The notes under the pieces were generated by a model. That model ran no database searches. It was not told the DNA's origin and saw only the letters and a list, made by a program, of their open reading frames with translations. From contig NZ_QGMQ01000001.1 of the NCBI RefSeq assembly GCF_003259155.1, forward strand, positions 124,001 through 188,000: a stretch of DNA of 64,000 nucleotides. The letters are read 5' to 3'. A program made the translations under genes and the position numbers. Source of the DNA: Marinimicrobium alkaliphilum. Lineage in GTDB: Bacteria > Pseudomonadota > Gammaproteobacteria > Pseudomonadales > Cellvibrionaceae. Shown piece by piece: positions 9,779 to 18,276 of the stretch. Numbering within the stretch: the first letter of the stretch is position 1; each line of letters begins with the position of its first letter.

Positions 9779-9985
9779 TCAGGCGGCGGCGTAAAAGGGG
9801 GCAGGGCTCTTATCGGGCGTAGCGGCCAAGCATCCGGTGAGAATCTCACGGGTGGTGACACCGCATTTGCCGCACTGGCTCGCGACACCCAAAGCCTTGC
9901 GCAGCTTGCCAAGGGTGGTGGCGCCTTCGTCGATCGCCGCTTCGACCTGGCGGTCGGTGATACCTTTACACAGACAAACGTACAT
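9779..9985 (-). CDS. bfd: Bacterioferritin-associated ferredoxin
   Basis: A small [2Fe-2S] protein that reduces bacterioferritin to mobilise stored iron. The 68 residues carry the four cluster cysteines at positions 4 and 6 (YVCLCKG) and in SQCGKC, in the BFD-like fold. The C-terminal tail after the second cysteine pair runs about 25 residues, ending in a low-complexity PFYAAA. Start ATG 9985 has AGGCAGGG upstream. The neighbouring bfr is its expected partner. Confidence 0.94.
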   Translation of the reverse strand: MYVCLCKGITDRQVEAAIDEGATTLGKLRKALGVASQCGKCGVTTREILTGCLAATPDKSPAPFYAAA

Positions 9986-10029
9986 AACCCTGCCTTGCGC
10001 GGGTGCGCTAAAGATCAAACAATGACCCC

Positions 10030-10058
10030 AGTTTATTGTTATTGAGAATCAATGTCAA
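10030..10058 (-). promoter_or_regulatory. bfd promoter overlapped by a Fur-like box
   Basis: On the minus strand a perfect -35 TTGACA (10058-10053), a 17-base spacer and -10 TAAACT (10035-10030) lie about 45 bases upstream of bfd. The 19 bases 10056-10038 match the E. coli Fur consensus at 13 of 19 positions by hand count and lie across the -35 and spacer. Bfd homologues are Fur-repressed in other bacteria, which fits. Fur binding itself is inferred. Confidence 0.65.
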
Positions 10059-10182
10059 CACTATATGAGAAGGATTGCCATTTAGATTGGAGCTTTGGGA
10101 GCTGCGCGACATTCAACAGGGTAGGGAGCTTCTGGTATGCTTTTCACCCATCAACATTTACAGATAAGTGCGAGTGCTATTT

Positions 10183-10881
10183 ATGACCGACGCCCGGATC
10201 GCCCGTGAAAGAGCCATTGATTTGCATCCCAGCTGGCTGGCGCATCTGGCGCCGGAATTTGAGCGGCCGCACATGCAGGCACTACGCGCTTTTCTGCGGC
10301 GCGAGAAGCAGGCGGGGAAGACCCTTTACCCGTCCTCCGGACAAATCTTCAATGCGTTTAATTCCACGCCACTGGATCAGGTCAAAGTGGTGATTTTGGG
10401 GCAGGACCCCTATCACGGTCCGGGCCAGGCCCACGGATTGTGTTTTTCCGTCGCGCCGGGGGTGCCCGCACCGCCGTCGCTCAAGAACATTTTCAAGGAG
10501 ATAGAGCGGGACCTGGGTCATCCAGTGCCCGAGCATGGCTGCTTGCAGGCCTGGGCCGATCAGGGGGTATTGTTGCTCAATGCCACGCTGACCGTGGAGC
10601 ACGGGCGAGCGGGTTCGCATCAACGCCAGGGTTGGGAGCCTTTCACTGACCGTGTCATCCAGGTGCTCAATGAGACGCGGGAGGGGCTGGTGTTTATGCT
10701 TTGGGGCAGCTACGCCCAGAAAAAAGGTCGCCTTATCGACGCTCAGCGTCACAAGGTACTGAGCTCGCCCCACCCCTCGCCTTTGTCGGCCCATCGGGGC
10801 TTTATCGGCAACGGACATTTCTCGGCGGCCAACGCTTATTTGAGCGAGCGCGGACAGCGCCCGATCGACTGGCGGCTTTAG
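10183..10881 (+). CDS. ung: Uracil-DNA glycosylase, family 1
   Basis: Removes uracil from DNA in base-excision repair. The 232-residue protein contains the water-activating motif [18 protein letters not shown] (catalytic Asp in DPYHG), LLNATLTVE, and the DNA-intercalation loop [11 protein letters not shown] with the catalytic His. All key residues are intact. ATG 10183 is chosen; GTG 10168 would add five residues. It ends in a 4-base overlap with the convergent HDOD gene. Confidence 0.96.
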   Translation: MTDARIARERAIDLHPSWLAHLAPEFERPHMQALRAFLRREKQAGKTLYPSSGQIFNAFNSTPLDQVKVVILGQDPYHGPGQAHGLCFSVAPGVPAPPSLKNIFKEIERDLGHPVPEHGCLQAWADQGVLLLNATLTVEHGRAGSHQRQGWEPFTDRVIQVLNETREGLVFMLWGSYAQKKGRLIDAQRHKVLSSPHPSPLSAHRGFIGNGHFSAANAYLSERGQRPIDWRL

Positions 10882-11717
10882 CCCTCAAGCATGGCCATGG
10901 CGGCCGCCATTTCGTCGGACAGGTCCTCGGCTTCAGCCAACTGCATATCCGGATCGAGGCCCAGGCGGGCAAACGCTTTCACCTCTCGGTAGTCCACTTC
11001 GGTCAGCGTCGAGTTGCTGTCCATAGCGCTCTGCAGGGCTGCAACCGTCACGATGTCGGCATAGTCCGCACGTTTTACGTCACGGCCGAAATCCAGATGC
11101 TGGGACGGGATGCGCGCCAGCTCTGCGGGAAAATCCCACGTGTTCAGAATCTTGTCGCCCAGCTCCGGGTGCAGTTCTTCAATGACCCGGTCAAGCGTCA
11201 GGCTGTCCACCAGCAGTGAGGGATGTTCTTCGGCGTAAGTCAGAATCGGGAGCACCCCGATCCGGTGGATCAACCCCGCCAGAGTGGCCTGGTCAGGGCG
11301 CAAGTCGGTGTAGTGGCGGCAGAGCACATGGCTGATGCCCGCCACTTCGGTGGAGCGGCTCCAGACCGCGCGCAGGCGGTTGTCCACCAAGTCGGAGGTG
11401 GCCTGAAACATCTGTTGCATGGCCAGACCCGTCGCAATGTTGCAGGTATACTCCATACCCAGGCGTCCGAGGGCCGTTTTCAGGTCGTCGATGGTGCGGT
11501 TGGCGCGAATCAAGGGGTTGTTGGCGACGCGGATCAGGCGCGCGCTCAGGGCCGCGTCGTTGCCGATGACATCGGCCAACTGGTTGAGGCTGGAATTCGG
11601 GTTGTCGGCCACTTCGCGCACTCGCAATGCCACCTCGGGCAGGGTGGGCAGTACCAGCTGATCGTTATCGATGGCGTGGATGATGTCCTGGCGAACTTTG
11701 GCTACCAGTTGGCTCAT
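10878..11717 (-). CDS. HDOD domain signalling protein
   Basis: A 279-residue protein made essentially of one HDOD domain: [20 protein letters not shown] at the N-terminus, then [17 protein letters not shown], and [14 protein letters not shown], where a true HD phosphohydrolase would keep the catalytic HD pair. HDOD proteins are non-enzymatic signalling adaptors tied to chemotaxis, cell cycle or biofilm control; the partner is unknown here. ATG 11717 is the family-like start; the frame upstream to 11861 is spurious. It lies 16 bases downstream of ygfZ on the same strand. Confidence 0.85.
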   Translation of the reverse strand: MSQLVAKVRQDIIHAIDNDQLVLPTLPEVALRVREVADNPNSSLNQLADVIGNDAALSARLIRVANNPLIRANRTIDDLKTALGRLGMEYTCNIATGLAMQQMFQATSDLVDNRLRAVWSRSTEVAGISHVLCRHYTDLRPDQATLAGLIHRIGVLPILTYAEEHPSLLVDSLTLDRVIEELHPELGDKILNTWDFPAELARIPSQHLDFGRDVKRADYADIVTVAALQSAMDSNSTLTEVDYREVKAFARLGLDPDMQLAEAEDLSDEMAAAMAMLEG

Positions 11718-11733
11718 AGTCGGTCGGGTCCTT

Positions 11734-12636
11734 TCAGGCTTCTTCTTCGGGTAGGCTGTAGGGTAAGGGTAGCAGACTCGCGCTATCCAGGTCGCGTCCG
11801 GCAACCACCAGGCCCTCGTTTGTGTCACCGTCGCTGGCAGCGGTGACCAGCGTACCGGCAACGGGGTACTCGATCACACTGCCGGGGGCTGGCAGCGACG
11901 CCAGCTCACGCAAATCACAGCGAAACATCACCCGCTTGAGTTTGGCTTTGTAGTGCAGGCGAGCGACCACTTCCTGCCCGGTATAACAGCCCTTGCGGAA
12001 ACTGATGGCATTCTGGCACTGGTAGTTGAGCGCCTGGGGGGTAAATTGGCCCCGGGTCTGAGGGGTGATTTCGGCATGCCCGGCGCGGATATCCAGTAGC
12101 TGCCAGGCGCTCGCGGGTTTGACGCCACAGTGCTCAAGCAGTTGGCGGATCAATGCCGGAGCCTGGTCGGCTGCCAACCAGCATTCGAAGCGCTCGGGGT
12201 CAAGCTGGATCACCCGGTGGTGGTGGTTGTGCCAGAATTGGCCATCGGCTTCTGGGGCTCCGCCCACCAGAGCCTCGACTCGGCTGCGGGCGTCGGGACC
12301 GGCGATACCAATCCCGAGGTAGGCGTCGCTGATGTTGGTCAGCGTAACCTTGAAGAACACAGCGTACTTGCCCAGGGCGTCACAGGTGGTATCCACCAAC
12401 TCGCGGTGCATGCGCAGCACAATTTTCTCGTCACCGTCGCGCCAGGCGCGAAAACTGGTCAGTATCCGGCCCTTGAGGTCACACTGCAGGCCGATGCGGG
12501 TCTGGCGGCTGTCGAGCTCTCGTACATCACAGGTCACCTGACCCTGAAGGAAACGCTCGGCGTCGGGGCCGTCCAGGGCGAGCAGGCCCTGATGCTGTAG
12601 TTCGCACATCCACGTGCTGGCACTGGTTTGGCTCAT
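11734..12636 (-). CDS. ygfZ: Folate-binding iron-sulphur assembly protein YgfZ (GcvT-like)
   Basis: A tetrahydrofolate-binding protein that supports iron-sulphur enzymes such as MiaB. The 300-residue sequence has the GcvT-like fold opening (LLALDGPDAERFLQGQVTCD) and the diagnostic motif KGCYTGQE with its conserved cysteine. ATG 12636 is selected because the family starts near this point. It is divergent from sdhE, the same neighbourhood found in E. coli. Confidence 0.92.
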   Translation of the reverse strand: MSQTSASTWMCELQHQGLLALDGPDAERFLQGQVTCDVRELDSRQTRIGLQCDLKGRILTSFRAWRDGDEKIVLRMHRELVDTTCDALGKYAVFFKVTLTNISDAYLGIGIAGPDARSRVEALVGGAPEADGQFWHNHHHRVIQLDPERFECWLAADQAPALIRQLLEHCGVKPASAWQLLDIRAGHAEITPQTRGQFTPQALNYQCQNAISFRKGCYTGQEVVARLHYKAKLKRVMFRCDLRELASLPAPGSVIEYPVAGTLVTAASDGDTNEGLVVAGRDLDSASLLPLPYSLPEEEA

Positions 12637-12776
12637 AGAGGCGCGGGACTCCTGCTGTCTGACGTCGCAATCATTGAAAGCGCCATCATAGAGCCAAAGC
12701 CGGCAAAGCAAAAGGGGGGGGCACCCAAGTCCGGGGCTTTTCCGTTATACTCTGCTCACGCTTAACAACGCAGGTA

Positions 12777-13040
12777 ATGATGGTGAACGAAAAACGCTTA
12801 TTCTGGGGTAGCCGACGGGGCATGCTGGAGTTGGATCTGGTATTGATGCCGTTTCTGGAAAGGGTATACCCGACGCTGGAGCAAGCGGATAAAGAAAGTT
12901 ACTGGAAGCTTCTGGAGTGTGAGGATCAGGATATGTTTGCCTGGTTTATGCGCCGCCAGGACCCAGAGGACCCGGAATTGCAAAGGATTGTGACCCTTGT
13001 TCGACAAACCACTGGCCCGGACGCCAAGTTCCCCCAGTGA
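12777..13040 (+). CDS. sdhE: Succinate dehydrogenase flavinylation factor SdhE
   Basis: Promotes covalent FAD attachment to SdhA and related flavoproteins. The 87-residue protein has the essential RGMLELD motif (RGxxE) and the compact five-helix pattern of the family. Starts at ATG 12777 or the next codon. A TATACT hexamer at 12746-12751 could be its -10, but no -35 is convincing. ygfX overlaps its 3' end by 44 bases in another frame. Confidence 0.94.
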   Translation: MMVNEKRLFWGSRRGMLELDLVLMPFLERVYPTLEQADKESYWKLLECEDQDMFAWFMRRQDPEDPELQRIVTLVRQTTGPDAKFPQ

Positions 13041-13518
13041 GCCCGCGCGTCGGCGCCCACTGCCAGAGCTGGCACCCGTCCCGCTAAGGTCGTCCCGCTG
13101 TTATGTGGGGGCTTTACTTGGCATCGCCACCCTGGCGGTGCTCTTGTTGATACTCTCTGTATTACCACTCATTCCGGCCCGTCCGGGTTTCGCTCTGCTC
13201 CTGTTGGTCGCAGTGCCGGCCGTACTTGCCAATGCCGCCTATGCGCTCCGGCAGCACCGGCGTCTGCCCCGGCTAGCGGCTGTGTATGGCGGATGCTGGC
13301 AGCTGCAGGATCACACCGGGCCCAACGGGTGCTTCGCCGGAGACTGGCGCTTTGCGGGCGAAGTGTTGCTCTGGCCTTGGTTAGTGATTGTCCCGCTGAA
13401 ACGCGCCGACGGGCAGCGCTGCACCCTGGTATGGTGGCCGGATTCGGCGCCCGCTGAGGACCAGCGACGACTGCGTGTCTGGTTGAATACCGCCGCCGGG
13501 CGCGAGCGTATCCACTGA
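12997..13518 (+). CDS. ygfX: YgfX (CptA)-type small membrane protein
   Basis: A 173-residue protein with two closely spaced membrane segments (about residues 36-56 and 62-84), then a basic cytosolic domain with the tryptophan-rich pattern of YgfX (GCWQLQD, LLWPWLVIVPL, LVWWPDSAPAEDQRRLRVWL). The E. coli member is described as the toxin partner of SdhE affecting the cytoskeleton; whether that holds here is unknown. The start is uncertain: TTG 12997 overlaps sdhE and has AAGGA 9 bases upstream; an internal GTG is an alternative. Confidence 0.78.
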   Translation: MFDKPLARTPSSPSEPARRRPLPELAPVPLRSSRCYVGALLGIATLAVLLLILSVLPLIPARPGFALLLLVAVPAVLANAAYALRQHRRLPRLAAVYGGCWQLQDHTGPNGCFAGDWRFAGEVLLWPWLVIVPLKRADGQRCTLVWWPDSAPAEDQRRLRVWLNTAAGRERIH

Positions 13519-13536
13519 GCGCTAGGTGTCTGGGAC

Positions 13537-15162
13537 TCAGGCGTTTTTGCTGACGATGACGTCCTGGCCGGCAAAGTTGGTGGGGACCAGTACCGTGTCT
13601 CTGGCGACCGGGGACAGCTCGGGGTAATCGAGTGAATAGTGCAGGCCGCGACTTTCTTTGCGCTCTGCTGCCGACCGGATAATCAGCTCCGCAACGGTTG
13701 CCAGGTTGCGCAGCTCAATCAGATCACTGCTGACTTTGTAGTTGCTGTAGTACTCGGCGATTTCCCGCTTGAGCAATTTGATCCTGTGCGCGGCCCGCTC
13801 CAGGCGCTTGCGGGTGCGTACGATACCTACGTAGTCCCACATGAAGCGTCGCAGCTCGTCCCAGTTGTGAGAGATAACCACATCTTCGTCGGAATTGGTG
13901 ACGCGCGATTCGTCCCAGTCCGGTGACGTGTCGGGTGTGGCGATGCGGTCCAGGTTGGCGGCAATATGTTCGGCTGAAGACTGGGCGTAGACGATGCACT
14001 CCAGAAGCGAATTACTGGCCATGCGGTTGGCGCCGTGCAACCCGGTAAACGAGGCCTCGCCAATGGCGTACAGTTGCTGCAGGTCGGTCTGGCCATCGGT
14101 GTCGACCACCACGCCGCCGCAGGTATAGTGAGCTGCGGGCACCACCGGGATAGGTTCGCGGGTGATGTCGATACCAAACTCCAGGCAGCGGGCTTTGACG
14201 GTGGGGAAATGCTCGGTAATAAACTCGGGCGATTTGTGGCTGATATCCAGGTACACACAATCGCAGCCCAGACGTTTGATTTCGTGATCAATGGCCCGGG
14301 CCACCACATCCCGCGGCGCCAGCTCCGCGCGTTTGTCGAAACGGGGCATAAAGCGCTCGCCGTTGGGTAAGCGCAGGACCGCACCTTCGCCCCGCAGGGC
14401 TTCGGTAATCAAAAAGGTTTTCGCTTTGGGGTGGTACAGACAGGTGGGGTGAAACTGGTTGAACTCCATGTTGGCCACGCGGCAACCGGCGCGCCAGGCC
14501 ATGGCGATACCGTCGCCACTGGCGCTGTCCGGGTTGCTGGTGTAGAGATACACTTTGCTGGCGCCGCCGGTGGCCAGAACCACGGCCTTGGCCTGGAAAA
14601 CCTCCACCCGGTCGTTCTGATTGTTAAGTACATAAGCCCCGGAGCAGCGCAGTTTGCGCGAGCCGGTATCGGCCTGGGTGATCAGATTGAGAGCTACATG
14701 GTGCTCGTGTACGGTGATGTTGGGTTGGTTGCGGACCCGTTCGATCAGGGTTGAGTGCACAGCCTGACCGGTGGCGTCAGCGCTGTGAATAATCCGCCGG
14801 TGGCTGTGACCGCCTTCCTGAGTCAGGTGGTAGGTATCACCACCGTTGTTGCGGGTGAAATTGACCCCCTGACTGATCAGCCAGCCAATCGCGGCTTTGC
14901 TGCGCTCAACCGTAAAGCGAACGGCGTCCTCATGGCACAGGCCGGAGCCGGCCACCAGGGTGTCGGCGATGTGAGCCTCCACCGAGTCGTCGTCGTCCAG
15001 CACGGCAGCGATACCACCCTGGGCGTACCAGGTGGAGCCCTCGCTGATCTGACTCTTGCTCAGCACATGGACTCGGTGCTTGTCGGCCAGGCTCAGGGCC
15101 AGGGTTAGCCCGGCCGCGCCGGAGCCGATCACCAGAACATCGGCGTTAAAGTGGGTGCTCAT
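13537..15162 (-). CDS. nadB: L-aspartate oxidase
   Basis: FAD enzyme converting L-aspartate to iminoaspartate, the first step of NAD synthesis. The 541-residue protein begins with a dinucleotide-binding [15 protein letters not shown], followed by [12 protein letters not shown], the active-site region [17 protein letters not shown], and GAARM-type [15 protein letters not shown]. The family C-terminal helical domain is complete. It is divergent from rpoE, as in E. coli. Its leader carries an inverted repeat described separately. Confidence 0.95.
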   Translation of the reverse strand: MSTHFNADVLVIGSGAAGLTLALSLADKHRVHVLSKSQISEGSTWYAQGGIAAVLDDDDSVEAHIADTLVAGSGLCHEDAVRFTVERSKAAIGWLISQGVNFTRNNGGDTYHLTQEGGHSHRRIIHSADATGQAVHSTLIERVRNQPNITVHEHHVALNLITQADTGSRKLRCSGAYVLNNQNDRVEVFQAKAVVLATGGASKVYLYTSNPDSASGDGIAMAWRAGCRVANMEFNQFHPTCLYHPKAKTFLITEALRGEGAVLRLPNGERFMPRFDKRAELAPRDVVARAIDHEIKRLGCDCVYLDISHKSPEFITEHFPTVKARCLEFGIDITREPIPVVPAAHYTCGGVVVDTDGQTDLQQLYAIGEASFTGLHGANRMASNSLLECIVYAQSSAEHIAANLDRIATPDTSPDWDESRVTNSDEDVVISHNWDELRRFMWDYVGIVRTRKRLERAAHRIKLLKREIAEYYSNYKVSSDLIELRNLATVAELIIRSAAERKESRGLHYSLDYPELSPVARDTVLVPTNFAGQDVIVSKNA

Positions 15163-15207
15163 TAAACGGTTCCAGATCCTGTCGGAGGTGAGGGCTCTCG
15201 GCCCGAA

Positions 15208-15236
15208 GAGCGCCAGTATAACGGAGCTTGGCGCTC
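15208..15236. promoter_or_regulatory. Inverted repeat in the nadB leader, possible operator
   Basis: An 8-bp perfect inverted repeat, GAGCGCCA at 15208-15215 and TGGCGCTC at 15229-15236, separated by 13 bases. On the minus strand a TATACT hexamer (15220-15215) that could be the nadB -10 overlaps one arm. The position suits a repressor site for NAD-dependent control, but no known NadR, NadQ or NrtR consensus was recognised. Confidence 0.35.
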
Positions 15237-15310
15237 GGGTAATAGGCGCACGCCACGGTCACTCGCAGACCGGGCTGAGCTACACGCCATAAACCGTTAT
15301 ACTGTCGGCA

Positions 15311-15337
15311 GAACTTTTTGGTTGTCGCCCGGTCAAC
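15311..15337 (+). promoter_or_regulatory. Sigma-E-type promoter of rpoE
   Basis: GAACTT at 15311-15316, a 16-base spacer, then TCAAC at 15333-15337. This matches the sigma-E/AlgU pattern (GAACTT, 16-17 bases, TCnnA) except at the last -10 base. It lies about 100 bases upstream of rpoE, as expected for autoregulation. A separate sigma-70-like TATACT sits just upstream near 15297. Confidence 0.7.
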
Positions 15338-15437
15338 ACTGGCTCAAAAATCGCCTTCCACCGGAGGGTTGGCCAGCACCAGCGACATCAGCACTGGATG
15401 ATGCCCCGGCGAGAGCCGCGGTCTTGGGGGAAATCGA

Positions 15438-16028
15438 ATGGCAGCGCAGCAGGCGCCCACTACAGATCAACAGTTGGTCGAACGAGTACAGAAAGGTGAT
15501 AAGCGCGCGTTCGACCTGCTGGTACTCAAGTACCAGCATAAAATCTTTGCGATTATCAGCCGCTACATCCGCGATCATGCCGAGGTGCATGACGTGGCGC
15601 AGGAGGCGTTTATCAAGGCCTACCGCGCGCTGGCGAACTTTCGCGGCGATAGCGCGTTCTACACGTGGCTATACCGTATCGCTATCAACACCGCCAAAAA
15701 TCACCTGGTGGCACGCAACCGGCGCCCGCCAGCGAGTGATGTTGAAGTTCAGGACGCCGAGTTTTACACCGGGAGCGAGGCGCTCAAGGACATCGATACG
15801 CCTGAAAACAGCCTTATGCGCGACGAGCTCCAGGCTACCGTGGACAAGGCCATTCGGGATTTGCCGGAAGACTTGCGCACGGCGGTGACCCTGCGGGAGA
15901 TGGAAGGCTTGAGCTACGAAGATATTGCCGCGATCATGGACTGCCCGGTGGGCACCGTGCGCTCGCGCATATTCCGTGCCCGGGAGGCCATTGACCGGAA
16001 GATCCGGCCACTATTGGATCCCGCGTAA
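15438..16028 (+). CDS. rpoE: Extracytoplasmic stress sigma factor RpoE (AlgU)
   Basis: Directs RNA polymerase to envelope-stress promoters. The 196-residue protein has sigma region 2 (FDLLVLKYQHKIFAIISRYI, then DVAQEAFIKAYRAL) and region 4 (LREMEGLSYEDIAAIMDCP followed by GTVRSRIFRAREA), at the family's usual length. It heads rpoE-rseA-rseB-rseC, is divergent from nadB, and has a sigma-E-like promoter upstream, so autoregulation is likely. Confidence 0.97.
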   Translation: MAAQQAPTTDQQLVERVQKGDKRAFDLLVLKYQHKIFAIISRYIRDHAEVHDVAQEAFIKAYRALANFRGDSAFYTWLYRIAINTAKNHLVARNRRPPASDVEVQDAEFYTGSEALKDIDTPENSLMRDELQATVDKAIRDLPEDLRTAVTLREMEGLSYEDIAAIMDCPVGTVRSRIFRAREAIDRKIRPLLDPA

Positions 16029-16130
16029 ACAAGTGTTAAGAAAATGTGGCCCTGGGCTGAACCTTTTGGGTGGCTCCGGGTCAGTGAATACAGAAGCTGA
16101 ACCCGACGTACTTTAGAGGTGATACCCACC

Positions 16131-16835
16131 ATGACAGAGCCGACCCACCACCATCCGCTGGCCGAATCCCTCTCGGCCTTGATGGACGATCAGGCCGACG
16201 AGATGGAGCTGCAGCGCCTGCTCAAAGCGAGCGAGTCTGACGCTGAGCTCAAAGCCACCTGGTCCCGCTATCAGATGGCGAGCGCGTCGCTGCGTCGCGA
16301 TTTGCCCGCAACCGCGCCCAGTGACTTTGGTGCGCGCCTGAGCGCGGCACTTGCGGATGAACCTGCTCTCGGCGCTGGCCGGGGGAGCGCGCTTAACCGC
16401 TGGTGGCAGAATGCTGGGCGTGTGGCGGTAGCCGCCTCAGTGGCGGCTGCGGTGATTTTCGGTGTTCAGCAGTACGGCGGTGGCAGTGCACCGGTGGGCG
16501 GCGAGGCGCCAGCCATGGCAGAGTCTGAGCGCAGTGAGCTGCGGCCTTCTGCAAGCGCGCCAGCCGGCTTCCAGTCGCCGGCCTTGAATGCGCGTCCGGT
16601 CAGTGCTCAAAGCGGCTTTGATGGCCGCTCCCAGCAGGCGCGGCAGGTGATTTTCGAGCCGCGTCAAGCCAACGATCAAATCCCCATCGAGCAGATTCGC
16701 GCTTACCTGAACCTGCTGATTGATGAGCACACCGACCACGCGTCCTTCAACAGTGGCCAGGGTATGCTGCCTTTTGCCCGCGCGGTTGTTGGTGAAACCG
16801 ATGAAGCCGACGCGCAAGAGGCGCTTGAAGACTGA
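16131..16835 (+). CDS. rseA: Anti-sigma-E factor RseA (MucA-like)
   Basis: Single-pass inner-membrane protein that holds RpoE inactive until regulated proteolysis. The 234 residues comprise an N-terminal cytosolic anti-sigma domain (LAESLSALMDDQADEMELQRLL...WSRYQMASASLR), a membrane segment around VAVAASVAAAVIFGV, and a periplasmic tail. Start ATG 16131 has AGAGGTGA upstream. About 100 bases separate it from rpoE; rseB follows by 8 bases. Confidence 0.92.
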   Translation: MTEPTHHHPLAESLSALMDDQADEMELQRLLKASESDAELKATWSRYQMASASLRRDLPATAPSDFGARLSAALADEPALGAGRGSALNRWWQNAGRVAVAASVAAAVIFGVQQYGGGSAPVGGEAPAMAESERSELRPSASAPAGFQSPALNARPVSAQSGFDGRSQQARQVIFEPRQANDQIPIEQIRAYLNLLIDEHTDHASFNSGQGMLPFARAVVGETDEADAQEALED

Positions 16836-16843
16836 GGTCGCTT

Positions 16844-17803
16844 GTGATCCGTGTTTTTTCTTTTACTCCCCTGATCCTGGCCTGGGCACTGATGCTGCCT
16901 CAGGCCGTGTCGGCTCAGCCGGAGACCGCTGAGGCCAAGCGTTGGCTCGGACAAATGGCCCAGAGCAATCGTGAGCTTAGCTACCAGGGGCTGTTCACCT
17001 ACGAACACGGCATTGCTCTGGAGACTTTCAAACTGACCCGCTGGGTAGATCAGGGTGCTCAATACGAGCGTCTCGAGCACTTGAGCGGCCCGGAGCGCGA
17101 GGTGCTGCGCCAGGGTCTGGCGGCGGACTGTCAGAGCGCAGGGGATCAGGTGCGGCATGGCCGTCTTACCCTGAGTGACGGCCAGGTGGCTGACCTGGGC
17201 GAGTACTACTACCTCGATATGGCGGGCCAGGAACGCGTGGCCGGACGCTCCACCCGGCAGGTTCAAATCATTCCCCGGGATACCTACCGCTACGGTTATC
17301 TGCTTGATGTTGATGAAGACACCGGGTTGCTGCTCCGATCATTGTTGATTGATGAGCAGCGCCGGGTACTGGAGCGCTTCCAATTTGTGGATATTCAGTT
17401 GGCGCCGGCTCAGGCCGAGATCAGGCTTGAACCCCGGGCACAGTTGTTTCGTCAGGCCAATGCCCACCCGAGTCCCTGCAACCCGACGGCATTGACTCAG
17501 CCCGATGGCTGGCACCTGGACTGGTTACCACCGGGCTTTGTATTCAGTGGCCAGCAGACGGTGCAGGACGACACCGAGATGTTGATGTACACCGACGGGC
17601 TGTCAACCTTTTCTGTATTTCTCGCGCCCGCCGACGGTGACCGGGCCATCGAAGGCCGTGCCCAGCGCGGTGCCACCAATGCCTACATGGGACAGGTGGC
17701 GGCGGGTGAGCGGCGCTTTCGGGTGACAGTGGTGGGTGAGGTTCCGGTGCAAACGGCCGAGCAGGTCGCCAATGGCATTGTGGCTGAAGGGGCGCAGCCA
17801 TGA
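16844..17803 (+). CDS. rseB: Periplasmic regulator RseB (MucB-like)
   Basis: Binds the periplasmic part of RseA and protects it from DegS. The 319-residue protein has a signal peptide (about 24 residues ending VSAQ), an N-terminal lipoprotein-sensing-like domain (AKRWLGQMAQSNRELSYQGLFTYEHG) and a C-terminal RseA-binding domain (WLPPGFVFSGQQTV...DGLSTFSVFL). Start is GTG 16844. It overlaps rseC by 4 bases (ATGA). Confidence 0.93.
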   Translation: MIRVFSFTPLILAWALMLPQAVSAQPETAEAKRWLGQMAQSNRELSYQGLFTYEHGIALETFKLTRWVDQGAQYERLEHLSGPEREVLRQGLAADCQSAGDQVRHGRLTLSDGQVADLGEYYYLDMAGQERVAGRSTRQVQIIPRDTYRYGYLLDVDEDTGLLLRSLLIDEQRRVLERFQFVDIQLAPAQAEIRLEPRAQLFRQANAHPSPCNPTALTQPDGWHLDWLPPGFVFSGQQTVQDDTEMLMYTDGLSTFSVFLAPADGDRAIEGRAQRGATNAYMGQVAAGERRFRVTVVGEVPVQTAEQVANGIVAEGAQP

Positions 17804-18276
17804 TTGTTGAGACCGGGCGCGTGGTCGCCGTAGAATCCGATGGGCTCTGGGTCGAGACGATCCAGCGCTCCACTTGTGGCAACTGCGCTGCGCAAAAAGG
17901 CTGTGGCCAGAGTCTGCTGGCACGTCTGGCGGGTCACACATCCTATTTGCGGGTGGTGCTGGAAGGTCGCGATCCGTCGGGGTTCCAATTGGGTGAACAG
18001 GTGCGTATCGGGGTGCCGGAGCAGGTTGTCGTGACCGGCTCACTCTTTGTCTACCTGGTGCCACTGTTTGCCATGCTGTTGTTCAGTGGTGTCGCCCACA
18101 ACCTGTGGGCTTACGAAGGGCTCACTGCGGCCATGGCCGTACTGGGTCTGCTCGCCGGGGGCGTTGTGGTGCGCTGGCGTGCGCAGGCCACACGCAATGA
18201 CCCGCGTTTACAGCCGGTGCTGCTCGATGACACCAGTCGGGTCACGGTGCTCGACCCTCAGGCCAGTGCCGGGTAA
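17800..18276 (+). CDS. rseC: RseC/MucC family inner-membrane protein
   Basis: A 158-residue protein with an N-terminal domain holding the cysteine cluster CGNCAAQKGCG (about residues 26-36) and two membrane helices (about residues 85-105 and 108-127). Relatives in Rhodobacter and E. coli join the Rsx complex in reducing SoxR; RseC also modulates sigma-E. No rsx genes lie nearby. Translationally coupled to rseB. The 3' end overlaps the convergent gene by 19 bases. Confidence 0.92.
   Translation: MIVETGRVVAVESDGLWVETIQRSTCGNCAAQKGCGQSLLARLAGHTSYLRVVLEGRDPSGFQLGEQVRIGVPEQVVVTGSLFVYLVPLFAMLLFSGVAHNLWAYEGLTAAMAVLGLLAGGVVVRWRAQATRNDPRLQPVLLDDTSRVTVLDPQASAG

Noticed and set aside
15322-15888. Open frame overlapping rpoE in another frame
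   Set aside because: rpoE in the adjacent frame has complete sigma-factor regions; the overlapping frame is Arg/Ser-rich shadow sequence.
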